DNA from: Symbiodinium kawagutii
Lineage: Eukaryota; Sar; Dinophyceae; Suessiales; Symbiodiniaceae
NCBI GenBank assembly: GCA_009767595.1
Contig: VSDK01011285.1
Coordinates: 1 to 64,000 of the forward strand
DNA length: 64,000 nucleotides
Reading direction: 5' to 3'
Below the pieces are notes generated by a model. It ran no database searches. It saw nothing but the letters and a program-made list of their open reading frames with translations, and was not told where the DNA came from. Position 1 is the stretch's first letter, and the number at the start of each line of letters is the position of its first letter. Of this stretch, positions 56,270 through 64,000 are shown in pieces. The translations under genes were made by a program, and so were the position numbers.

Positions 56270-57163
56270 ATGGCGGGGCTTCAGTTTGCAGGGCTCAAGC
56301 CCCAAACTGTGCGTGCGTATACCCGGGCATTGCAAGGCTTTTTCAATTATCTGCAGGACACCGAACAGCTGTTGCCATCCAGTTACAAACGGCTGGATCG
56401 CTTGTTGAGTGAATATATTGAGCACCTGTGGATGGATGACCATCCAATCACCTATGCTGGTCACTTGATGAGTGGCCTACGCCGCTATCTGCCAGAGGCA
56501 CGATGGCGAGTTCCTCGGGCTCGCCAGTTTTTCACCAACTGGCAGTCCACTCATGTGAGCAAACAAGCTGCCCCTCTGCCGCCTGAGGTAGCAATGGCAT
56601 TTGCTGGACTGGCAATCCCGACTCGTCAATTACCTCTGGCGTGTATGCTCTTGTTAGGCTTTCTGGCCTTCCTTCGAACAGGGGAGATGGCCAACCTGCA
56701 TCCTGACAAAGTGGTTGTGGATGTGCACGAAGGACGCATCCTCATTGCGTTGCCTAGCACAAAGACATCCAGGCAGCGCGAAGAGACAGTTTGCGTTGTG
56801 GATCATCGCCTGGCCAAACTGGTCAGAGTTTCACTTATTGCGTTGCGCGGCCAACCTTTCTGGCCCCAATCCCTGCATAGCTTTCGGGCCACCTTCAAGG
56901 CCTTTTGCGAATATTTTGAATTAGAGGAGTTTGGGTTTACCCCTTACTCAGTTCGCCGGGGAGGTGCTAGTTTTGCCTTCTCCGAGGGTACGTCGTTTGA
57001 TGAGTTGCTGGTCCGTGGACGTTGGCAAAGCAACCGAACCGCCCGGTTGTACCTAGATTCAGGCCGGGCAGAACTCATCCAGACACGTTTTTCCTCCCGT
57101 CAGAGACAGCTGATAAGTCGGTCTGTCAGCTCTCTGACAGCCCATTGCGAGCAACTTCGTTAG
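56270..57163 (+). CDS. retrotransposon ORF3: tyrosine recombinase
   Basis: 297 residues from the ATG one base after the ORF2 stop (TGATATG). The same frame is open from 56192, overlapping ORF2, but the recombinase fold starts right after this ATG with a helical core-binding domain (LKPQTVRAYTRALQGFFNYL). Catalytic positions counted from this ATG: Arg136 in FLRTGEM, Lys165 in STKTS, Arg229 in PYSVRRGG (the HxxR histidine is Tyr226), Trp252 in RGRW (the His/Trp position), and the nucleophile Tyr261 in ARLYLDSG. Such enzymes insert the circular DNA of DIRS-order elements by strand exchange and leave no target duplication. The protein is intact. Coupled reinitiation or stop read-past is the likely way it is made. 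Confidence 0.9.
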   Translation: MAGLQFAGLKPQTVRAYTRALQGFFNYLQDTEQLLPSSYKRLDRLLSEYIEHLWMDDHPITYAGHLMSGLRRYLPEARWRVPRARQFFTNWQSTHVSKQAAPLPPEVAMAFAGLAIPTRQLPLACMLLLGFLAFLRTGEMANLHPDKVVVDVHEGRILIALPSTKTSRQREETVCVVDHRLAKLVRVSLIALRGQPFWPQSLHSFRATFKAFCEYFELEEFGFTPYSVRRGGASFAFSEGTSFDELLVRGRWQSNRTARLYLDSGRAELIQTRFSSRQRQLISRSVSSLTAHCEQLR

Positions 57164-57209
57164 TGGCGCACAGCTTAAGACGGAAGCTCTGTGCTCAAGT
57201 TGGAGTGGT

Positions 57210-57398
57210 GCCAAGTGTGGCCTAAGGGATGAAAGTGCTCGCCGGAATGGGAGCACCGCCAGGAACTAGGTGTTCCTGCGATGGTTTCACAAATTCACCT
57301 TGGAGAGGTGGTTGCAATGGACCTACAAAGTTAGTGTCCACTTGGCACATATGACTGCCTTGCCTCGACCGAAAAATGCAGGTGAGTCTGTGCCTATA
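57210..57398 (+). repeat. split direct repeat B1
   Basis: Starts GCCAAGTGTGGCCTAAGGG and ends GTCTGTGCCTATA. Identical over 189 bp to B2. Its last six bases are also the first six of A2. It begins 46 bp after the recombinase stop. Confidence 0.95.
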
Positions 57399-57489
57399 GA
57401 TCTCCGTTGAATGGAGAGAAGTCATGAGCGACATGAAACAGTGCTATAGGCATGTGAACCAAATGTGGTCTTGCCATAGCTCTGGGCTC
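57393..57489 (+). repeat. split direct repeat A2
   Basis: Same 97 bp as A1, overlapping B1 by CCTATA. After GGGCTC it diverges from A1, which runs on into ORF1, and enters an 82-bp spacer with a G8 run. Confidence 0.95.
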
Positions 57490-57571
57490 CCGCCTCCCTC
57501 CCCTTACGCCTGCATCGACTGCAGTGTGTACAGATGAGCCCAGCTCTGCTGGCAAGGGGGGGGCTTGGCAG

Positions 57572-57760
57572 GCCAAGTGTGGCCTAAGGGATGAAAGTGC
57601 TCGCCGGAATGGGAGCACCGCCAGGAACTAGGTGTTCCTGCGATGGTTTCACAAATTCACCTTGGAGAGGTGGTTGCAATGGACCTACAAAGTTAGTGTC
57701 CACTTGGCACATATGACTGCCTTGCCTCGACCGAAAAATGCAGGTGAGTCTGTGCCTATA
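57572..57760 (+). repeat. split direct repeat B2 (right terminus)
   Basis: Identical to B1. Ends at CCTATA, followed by host TATCTATATACATG. Confidence 0.95.
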
Positions 57761-58520
57761 TATCTATATACATGTATATATTATTGTTCTCATTATTAAC
57801 CATCACGAACCACTATAACTATATACCGATTAACAACTCTGAACCATAGTTATCCATTGTTATCCGAAGGTTGACCATTTTAGATCCTATTTCTCCTTTT
57901 TCATTAAGCATTATTAAGTCATAACATCCCTATGAACTATCATTAATCGTTTTATATTGTCAAGTATTGTTAACCAGTTTATATCATGTATTTCTAGCAT
58001 TAGTGACCATAGTCCATTATTAACCGTTGTATTTTCCAATAATTATTATGTAGTATTCGCTATTATTGACCATTATTGATCCAATATAGATCTAGCATTA
58101 TTGACCAATGTGAACCATGATTAACCCTGATTAACCATTATTGACCAGTATCCAACATTGATTATTAACCATTCTTTATTAACCATTATTAAGCACTATT
58201 AGCTCACCATTATTAACGACTATAGGCTCACCATTCTTAATGTTGGTTATCAATTAGTCACCCATCACGAACCATGATAAACCATCATTAATCATCAACT
58301 AACCATCATTCACCATCAGTATTCACTATTATCCATCATTATCTATCACTGACCATTATTCATTAACAATTAATCAACCATTTTTAACCCTTATTAACCA
58401 CTCAGAACCATCAATTGACCATTAATCAACCATTCTTCACTAGCCATCCCATTGGTGAATAGTGGTTTTTCCTGGTTCACATGGTGTTGCATGCACTGCT
58501 CCTGCGCGTGGGAACGGCAG
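57761..58520. other. intron 3, 3' part, ACCATTATTAACC-rich
   Basis: After the element edge the host intron is a dense block of TTAACCATTATTGACCA variants up to about 58440. It then becomes GC-rich just before exon 4. Confidence 0.6.
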
Positions 58521-58599
58521 GTGACCTTTGACGAGGGTTTCAACGAGCGCACGGGCAAACCCAAGGCCGTGAACGTCACCGGCGGCAGTGGACCGCAAG
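58521..58599 (+). CDS. cold-shock protein exon 4 (C-terminal strands)
   Basis: Acceptor GAACGGCAG|G, donor CCGCAAG|GCATGG (GC). It reads VTFDEGFNERTGKPKAVNV then TGGSGPQ, completing the domain. V-x-F-D and K-A-x-N-V-T-G-G are the last strands of cold-shock domains. It joins exon 3 in phase 0 (AGDK + VTFD) and ends in phase 1. This exon alone identifies the family. Confidence 0.8.
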
Positions 58600-58739
58600 G
58601 CATGGCGTGGCGTGGCCCTGGGGCAGTGCTGCTCTGAATGGCTGGGTGAGCACGCAACCATGGGATAGGCAGGATGGTTTATAGCAGGGTTAATGATGGT
58701 TAATTGATGATTGATTGATGGTTAAAGATGTTTACTGTA

Positions 58740-59003
58740 ATCATTGATGGATGTAGCATGACATGGACCCATTTCATCTGCCGAGATGTCAGCTATCAAC
58801 ACTGGAGCAGATGCATGCAAATGGTGCTCTTGGCCCAAGACAGCAACTGGGCAACCATCGGCGACGCGCTCTTGAATGCCAACTTGATCCTACATTTGGG
58901 CGAGAACAAGATCGGTTCTTCCCGAGGACAACTCACTGAAATGGGAGCGCACTACAAGTCGAACGCCTGCTTGTCCGAGACAGTTGAGCTAATTGACTGG
59001 TAG
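58740..59003 (+). CDS. exon-like island inside intron 4, unknown protein
   Basis: Open plus frame, better in its second half: LAQDSNWATIGDALLNANL, LHLGENKIGSSRGQLTEMGA and HYKSNACLSETVELIDW, ending at TAG 59001-59003. Adjacent open GC-rich sequence continues to about 59140 in another frame. It does not fit the cold-shock protein. Possible fragment of another gene or an old retrocopy. Confidence 0.3.
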   Translation: MIDGCSMTWTHFICRDVSYQHWSRCMQMVLLAQDSNWATIGDALLNANLILHLGENKIGSSRGQLTEMGAHYKSNACLSETVELIDW

Positions 59004-59520
59004 TACTTCAACAGCTGGGCGTCGTCATGGCACAATGTGCGGGGGCGATCTGGAGACGTTTTGGAGGCCCTCTATGACTATTTAGATTCAAAGCACGTCC
59101 CAGCTGTGCACATGTGGTCGCGGCAAGAACTTTTGCGGGAGCGCATTTTTCAACTAATGATGGTTAATTGATGATTAATGCTGTCTAATCATTGATGATT
59201 GCATGGTTGAGGATGGTCAATGATAGTTGTTTGATGGTTGATAGATGTTGAATCAATGCTTGCATAACAATCAACTGGTGATGATTGATGATGTTTAATT
59301 TCTGGTTCATGTCTACAATGGTCAAGGACATATGGCCAATGATGGCTAATGGTTCGCAGGTGAGTTATCAATGTGCTAAAGTGACTAGCTTGTGATGGGT
59401 TATAGTTAGTTTGAGTGGTTATAACTAGTGGTTACCTCACCACAATCCAAGTACCCAGCAATATGCGGATGGATCAATACCATATTCCCCGAGCTGGAAG
59501 TTTCACCGACCAGAATCCAA

Positions 59521-59552
59521 ATTTATATATACATATATATATATATACATAT
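59521..59552. repeat. TA microsatellite
   Basis: Alternating TA/CATATA run. Confidence 0.7.
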
Positions 59553-60600
59553 TTTATCATCCAGGTACAATCCCATCTAACAAAATGTGCAGGGAGGGTG
59601 TTGCGTTCGTTTTTGGGAGATGCACATCTTTTGTGCAGGGTACTCACAATGATAAGCGTATTTCTGTAGGCTATAATTACTGATGGTGTTCAGCAGTTCT
59701 ACGGGGTTACCCTGGCTTTTACCGATTGGAGTTGATTGTAAATAGTGATGAAGCCGCTCTACTGGGTTTCAATTCGTTAGGTTATGAAAATTGTACATAA
59801 TGGGCGTTAATCGGCAATAATTACTGATGCATGCTCGGCACTTCTGCTGATTGTGGTTCTAGATGGCATATATCATGATGTACACATGGGAAGATAGCTT
59901 TATGTAAGATGTCCACGAGTTGCTAATTCTGAAGTTGTAATGGGTTGTCAGTATTCATATTGAAGGTTTATGGTCGATCCTTCTTGATAAACCGCCCACA
60001 TTTGATGGTACATGACAAGGCCATTGTGGTATGGTTTGGAGTTGTTTGTGAATGAATATGAATCTCACATGATAGTGTGTTTTAAAAATGCAAAGAAAGT
60101 AAACATAGTGGTTACAACATATTACAACTGGACAATATATAGTGATTAATGATGACTTTCCATTCATGCATCTCCAATTTATGTGATTTTCCATGGTCCA
60201 TAAAAGATCCATGAAGATGGATAAGGCATATTAGTTTGAGGCACATAACTGGCTAGAATTGGAGGGGTCTCCTTGGTACCATGGATATTGTGCCAATGGA
60301 TATTCAAGATTGTTTGATTGACAATTAGTCAATTATTACTGTTTGATTCACAATTCATGAACCATTATAGCAATATCAACCAGCGGTCAATTACCAGCAA
60401 TAGCCATTACTGGTCAGAATTAGGCATCAGATATCCGTGAATTAGCAATCAATTGACCGTGAATCAACGTTCAATCAACCATTCATCAAGCATGATTCAA
60501 CCATTGATCAACCATTAGCCCATGGTGAGGACCAGACGATCAGTGCCCAGCAATTTTCCCTCCACGACTGTTCCGTTGTGTACAGATCCCTGCTCAGCAG

Positions 60601-60636
60601 GTCTCCCTGGTAAGGGCGACGGCGAAGGTGGCAAGG
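60601..60636 (+). CDS. cold-shock protein exon 5 (Gly/Lys tail)
   Basis: Acceptor TGCTCAGCAG|G. With the phase-1 G of exon 4 it reads G-LPGKGDGEGGK-G. The donor is either AAGG|GACTCC at 60637 (GA) or GAAG|GTGGCA at 60628 (GT). Both keep phase 1 and join exon 6. Such basic Gly-rich tails usually follow cold-shock domains in small RNA-binding proteins. Confidence 0.6.
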
Positions 60637-61923
60637 GACTCCGCCGTGGATCCGGCAAGTAGTGACTCATGGATGGCTCAGGTGGTTACTACTCAACGAT
60701 TTGTTGTGGTTACTTTGTGGTGCTCAGTGATATGTAGGTACAGGTAATTTGCGGTGGTGAATTCATCTATTGATTAAACAATTGTTGATTGGACTATTGA
60801 CTATTGTTAATGGATTGTATGAACTTGTGGCTCATGTGCTCAATGATATAGTTGTTTAGCCATTTATTGTTTAAGCCATTGCTGGTGGTTTATAGCCATA
60901 GTTGTTGCTTGATATGGTTAACTGCTCTCTATTGTTGGCGGTTACTTCAGAATGTTTAGTTCAGTAGTTAATATTTGGGATTATTATCAACAATAGCGAG
61001 AAATCGATTCATGGTCAGGAACCAATGAGTTTAGGGAGTATTGTTGCCAATAATGGTTTGTATATATGCTGCCTAGAAAACATGTTGCTATTGGATGTAC
61101 TGCTTAACAATAGCTGATTCTTGTTGGCTGGCAACATTCTGATTAATTCAGACTTGTTCGACAGGAGCATTCCTGGTTGAATAGTAGTTCGTACTGGTTA
61201 GTACAGGGATCAGTGATGAATTATATAATGGGTTTGTGGTGGCTCAGAAGGGTTGCGGTTCACCATGGTCAACATGATTAATCATAGCCAGTGAGGGTAC
61301 ACATTGATTCCCGAATGGTTGATAGCGATAAACCTTGAGTAATTCCACATTGTAATTGTAACGCATCATCCACTGGTTGCAGGATGTGTGGATGACAGGG
61401 GTTTCCAAGGCAGCTATGTTTGGTTGCCGGAGAGTGGTACGAGTAATAGTGGTCCATACGTGGGTTATAGCAATCAATTATGCCAAATCATGACCCAGAA
61501 TGATGAGGGATATCAAAACGCAACACTTCAGTATGGTGAAAACTACCGGGGAAGCCAACGGTTCGCTATCGCTTGGCTATAAGTGCACAAACAGAGTTGG
61601 TAGCAACCAAGAATAGCGGCTCCTGATTTAAACTGCATGAGAATCACCAACAACAATACCCTTTGGTCATCGGAAATAGCTGGCTGGAAACCACGCCTAC
61701 TCTCAATATCAAATCATCGCTGGTGGATAATCCAGCCAGCTGTTAGACTACCAGAGGGTACTTGATCATAGCAGGTTATATCAATTAACTTTTGTGAATC
61801 CAGTACCTTAGCTGTTCGTTTGTCGCACTTTGTTGCGCCTTTAGAGACGCTTTCCCAATGCCATGGTGACACCATGGCTACCCAACCACCGTGCCATGGG
61901 TACCCGTGCAGCATCTCAACGAG
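60637..61923. other. intron 5 of the cold-shock gene
   Basis: AT-rich with TGGTT-type words to about 61100. The plus-strand open frame at 61388-61582 has intron-like composition and was not called. Confidence 0.5.
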
Positions 61924-62015
61924 GTGGAAAGGGCAAAGGCAAGCGCGGCGACAAGGGCAAAGGAGGTTCGGATGTGCGGGAGTGGCGATTGATGGTACAA
62001 AGTGGGGCTGCCTAG
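61924..62015 (+). CDS. cold-shock protein exon 6 (terminal)
   Basis: Entered at CAACGAG|GT, or 12 nt earlier at GTGCAG|CA, which keeps the same frame. It reads GKGKGKRGDKGKGG then SDVREWRLMVQSGAA to TAG at 62013-62015. The Lys/Gly start continues exon 5. A splice out at KGG is not excluded, in which case the C-terminus would differ. Confidence 0.6.
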
Positions 62016-62414
62016 TTATGAGCTAACATGGGTTAACAAGCTAGTATACATATAGTACAAAACTGAAAGTTAGAATGTGCGTTTGGACTCGTACCGCGCT
62101 AAGGTTTAGGACACACCCCACCGCGTGGAGAGCATTCTATCTTCAAGCTAGGGGGGTCAAAGATAGAATGTGGTGTAAAAACGGTTGAAAACTGGGAAAA
62201 AAACGACGAAAATAAGAGCATTCTATCTTGTGAAAGCCCACAAATATGGATGAATCAGCACACATATTGGAATGAAGCCAACCTTCCACGAGTGCGGACT
62301 TGGATGTGGTTACCCCGGAACTCCGACTTTGAGCACAGCTGGCTCAACTGCGCGTGTGATTGCTACCATTTGCTACCCATAGCATTTTATAATTTTGCAG
62401 AAATTAGATGACAT
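62016..62414. other. spacer with repeated GAGCATTCTA boxes
   Basis: Non-coding. AGAGCATTCTATCTT occurs at about 62131 and 62217, and inverted forms (TAGAATG) at about 62071 and 62165. Confidence 0.5.
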
Positions 62415-62781
62415 GAACTTACTGTTGCCATTCCAATGTATGATGCTTGGGGAAAAGAGCCGCTTTACAACATCAGCTCCTTCGCTGACTTTGCAATGGA
62501 GGGATTGAGCAAAGAGTTGCTTGCGCGAGGCGGCTTGGCTTTTTGCGAGGTATGGATGATTGCGCTTGGCACACATGCATATCATACGTAGCTGCGCTTC
62601 ATTCTTTGGCATTTTTCACCTCATCAAACACGAAGGTGGACCGCTTTTTTGTGAGTTGGAAAGTAGTTCGAAATCATCTCTCTTGGTAGTTAAGGCATTA
62701 TTTTTCACGGTTGAGACCAATGGTTGTAGGAATGACCAGGAATGAACATGGGCGCTGCGCTTCCTAGAGCATTCTAACTTT
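62066..62781. repeat. possible inverted-repeat-bounded unit
   Basis: AAAGTTAGAATG at 62066-62077 and its exact complement CATTCTAACTTT at 62770-62781 face each other across about 716 bp that contain the nested boxes and a putative exon. No target duplication is evident. Confidence 0.3.
62415..62529 (+). CDS. putative exon of a second host gene, unknown protein
   Basis: Reads ELTVAIPMYDAWGKEPLYN then SSFADFAMEGLSKELLAR. It ends at GCGCGAG|GCGGCT, a GC donor in phase 1 that joins the next exon in frame. Using the GT donor 20 nt later (GCGAG|GTATGG) would put the next exon into a poor frame. The 5' border is unclear, with an in-frame TGA at 62409. ATG at 62436 could be a start. No family was recognised. 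Confidence 0.45.
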
Positions 62782-62803
62782 GGTTTTTTCCATGAATTTC
62801 CAG

Positions 62804-62976
62804 GTTATCCCGGGGCAGATGTTGAGAAGATCACTCGACCATCACCGCTTCCTGCTCCTGATGAACCTCCTGAGGGTGTGGAGGGTCACGAGGCAGATGA
62901 AGCTCTTGTTGTGAGCACACCTAGTTCGAGCAATGCAGCACCCAATACATTGCCTGCGTTGCCACCAGCCGTAAAG
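62804..62976 (+). CDS. putative exon of the second host gene
   Basis: Acceptor AATTTCCAG|G. Joined in phase 1 it reads G-YPGADVEKITRPSPLPAP, then DEPPEGVEGHEADEALVV and SNAAPNTLPALPPAVK, a Pro/Glu/Ala-rich, probably disordered linker. A GA donor (GTAAAG|GAGAAC) is possible at 62977. Otherwise the frame runs to TGA at 63025-63027 through KKEFLEFLKAKLFI. Confidence 0.45.
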
Positions 62977-63099
62977 GAGAACAAGAAAGAGTTTCTAGAA
63001 TTTCTCAAAGCAAAGCTGTTTATTTGATTTTATCAAATTAGTTTGGAATCCAAACAACTGACCATAAATTTGAGGGTATACGATTGGTTCTCCCTTTTC

Positions 63100-63260
63100 G
63101 AGGGGTATGGGTATCGTTCTGGATTTTCCCGCAGGGGGACGGACAGGCTCTGTGATTGTAATCTGAGGTTTGCTGTCTCCGTGGGCGGTGAGACCCGCAA
63201 ATTCGTTTTCAGCTGCTGGGGGGGGCAATCGATAGCAAGGGAGCTGGCATGTAAGTACTA
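63100..63260. other. exon-like island, strand unresolved
   Basis: The plus strand reads GTDRLCDCNLRFAVSVGGET after TTTTCCCGCAG. The minus strand reads AAENEFAGLTAHGDSKPQIT after CCCCCCAG. Both have acceptors. Confidence 0.25.
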
Positions 63261-63423
63261 TGATGCAGTATCTTCACTGCTCACCAAATTCGACTATTTG
63301 AAGGGGAAGGCAGGGAATTTGGAAAGACCCGACCTTTGTAACATGTTTGTTTCATTATGTTCATCACTCTGATTCTATTCTGGCATACTGACTCCATGCT
63401 GTAGCCTGCTGACACCTGTTCAG

Positions 63424-63451
63424 GATCGAGAGGATTGGCTGTCTGAAAGAG
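63424..63451 (+). CDS. putative micro-exon of the second host gene
   Basis: Acceptor ACACCTGTTCAG|G. 28 nt reading DREDWLSER, ending AAAGAG|GCATTT (GC donor, phase 1), which fits the next exon. The frame stays open and charged to about 63600 (GISYKDLKGRTLDTKRSHLA), so the exon may be longer. Confidence 0.35.
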
Positions 63452-63720
63452 GCATTTCTTACAAGGATCTGAAAGGGCGTACTCTGGACACGAAACGCTC
63501 GCATTTGGCTCATTCGTGCTCCAAGTCCCAAATACGTGGGGGTCCCAGAGAGCATAGTAGGTCATACTGGCCACATCGTATCTTTGGTTTGTTCAACCGT
63601 ACTGTGAAATGTTCAGTTTTTTCCGAAATGCGTGAGTGTTTATGTATAATTCACACACATGTGCATATTGCCCACTGCAGTGGAAGGATCGTTGTTTTGC
63701 ATGTCTAGGAGTATGCATAT

Positions 63721-63736
63721 GTGTGTGTGTGTGTGT
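63721..63736. repeat. GT microsatellite
   Basis: Eight GT units upstream of the last acceptor. Confidence 0.8.
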
Positions 63737-63766
63737 CTTCCACATTGCATTCCATCTTCACACCAG

Positions 63767-64000
63767 GTCTTGTGGAAGAGGCATTGCTGGGAGGTTCCCT
63801 ACCGTCTCCACATGGCAAGATCCAAATTGTGGACGAGAAAGGCGGTGGCTTCTCGTTCACAGCAAGTTTCAACGCTGGCAATTCTGGCAATGAGACCATC
63901 TCAAAAAACCATCCCACGTTGAACTTGTGCATTACGTGGATCGCGCAACTGGAGGCATCACGTCAGGCTGGTCGACTCCAAAAGGGGATGAAAGTCATCC
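63767..64000 (+). CDS. exon of the second host gene, runs off the window
   Basis: Acceptor TTCACACCAG|G, then one frame with no stop to the end: LVEEALLGGSLPSPHGKIQI, VDEKGGGFSFTASFNAGNSG and HPTLNLCITWIAQLEASRQA. The composition is clearly protein-like, with beta-strand and helix character. At 78 codons it is the longest uninterrupted host exon seen. I do not recognise the family. The gene continues beyond the window. Confidence 0.6.

Larger units (their letters stand above)
50970..57760 (+). mobile_element. complete PAT/Ngaro-like tyrosine-recombinase retrotransposon (6791 bp)
   Basis: The element begins with A1 (50970-51066), carries three ORFs, and ends with B1 (57210-57398), A2 (57393-57489), an 82-bp spacer and B2 (57572-57760). 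I read A1 and A2 as identical over 97 bp, and B1 and B2 over 189 bp. This split-direct-repeat layout is the hallmark of PAT-type DIRS-order elements, which replicate through a circle and insert with a tyrosine recombinase, without an integrase. The ORFs are a Gag-like protein, a reverse transcriptase/RNase H with an inserted methyltransferase-like module, and the recombinase. All are uninterrupted. It lies in intron 3 of the cold-shock gene in the same orientation. The hexamer CCTATA is present at both ends and at the B1/A2 junction. Confidence 0.92.
58600..60600. other. intron 4 of the cold-shock gene
   Basis: Contains a GC-rich open patch at about 58740-59003 (SYQHWSRCMQMVLLAQDSNW then ELIDW) and continuing to about 59140, which may be a separate gene fragment. 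It also has TGGTT-rich sequence (59155-59360) and a TA microsatellite (59521-59552). Confidence 0.4.
44703..62015 (+). other. cold-shock-domain protein gene, six micro-exons (gene span)
   Basis: Six short plus-strand exons join in frame to about 113 codons: 44703-44744, 46438-46473, 48842-48898, 58521-58599, 60601-60636 and 61924-62015. They total 342 nt including the stop. Exons 1-4 spell a cold-shock domain in the right order, and exons 5-6 a Gly/Lys-rich tail. Introns are about 1.7, 2.4, 9.6, 2.0 and 1.3 kb. The third contains a whole retrotransposon. Such small proteins bind single-stranded nucleic acid and are abundant in dinoflagellates. Every acceptor is AG|G. The donors are GC, GA, GC, GC and either GA or GT. 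The order, phase and motif match make this the best-supported host gene here. Confidence 0.75.

Noticed and set aside
50970..57760. LTR or DIRS1-type classification
   Set aside because: There are no long terminal repeats or integrase, and no inverted terminal repeats with an internal complementary region. The repeats are split and direct, as in PAT/Ngaro elements.

Overview
The window looks like nuclear DNA of a dinoflagellate alga (core dinoflagellate, probably one with a large, intron-rich genome). The evidence is: very low coding density; tiny GC-rich exon islands spaced about 1-3 kb apart in AT-rich sequence; exon-intron junctions with AG|G on both sides and non-canonical GC or GA donors; many miniature inverted-repeat elements; and a tyrosine-recombinase retrotransposon. 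There are no bacterial operons, rRNA, tRNA or CRISPR arrays.

Layout. From 1 to about 43.8 kb the sequence is mostly repeats and intron-like DNA with scattered exon-like islands, mainly on the plus strand. The clearest are at 2626, 11102, 13458, 16280, 33289 and 40323. I cannot assign any of them a function or join them into one gene with confidence. This part also holds a 94-bp tandem array (17190-18215) running into a GATA microsatellite (18216-18835), a 414-bp terminal-inverted-repeat element with an 8-bp target duplication (31155-31568), and several hairpin-like miniature repeat families, here called F1, F2 and F3.

From 44703 to 62015 (plus strand) a small cold-shock-domain protein of about 113 residues can be assembled from six micro-exons that keep frame throughout. 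They carry, in order, the N-terminal strand, the RNP1 motif (GFGFI), the RNP2 motif (DLFV), the C-terminal strands and a Gly/Lys-rich tail. Up to all five introns begin with GC or GA rather than GT.

The third intron of that gene contains a complete 6.8-kb retrotransposon (50970-57760) in the same orientation. It has the split direct repeats (A1 ... B1-A2-B2) that define PAT/Ngaro-type members of the DIRS order. Both repeat pairs look identical, so the insertion is probably recent. It encodes a Gag-like ORF1, a polymerase ORF2 apparently entered by -1 frameshifting, and a tyrosine recombinase ORF3 whose ATG lies one base after the ORF2 stop. In ORF2 the RNase H domain is interrupted by about 400 residues holding a zinc-binding cluster and a cytosine-methyltransferase-like module. 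This is the most unusual system in the window.

From about 62.4 kb to the window end, exons of another plus-strand gene of unknown function follow. The last one runs off the edge.
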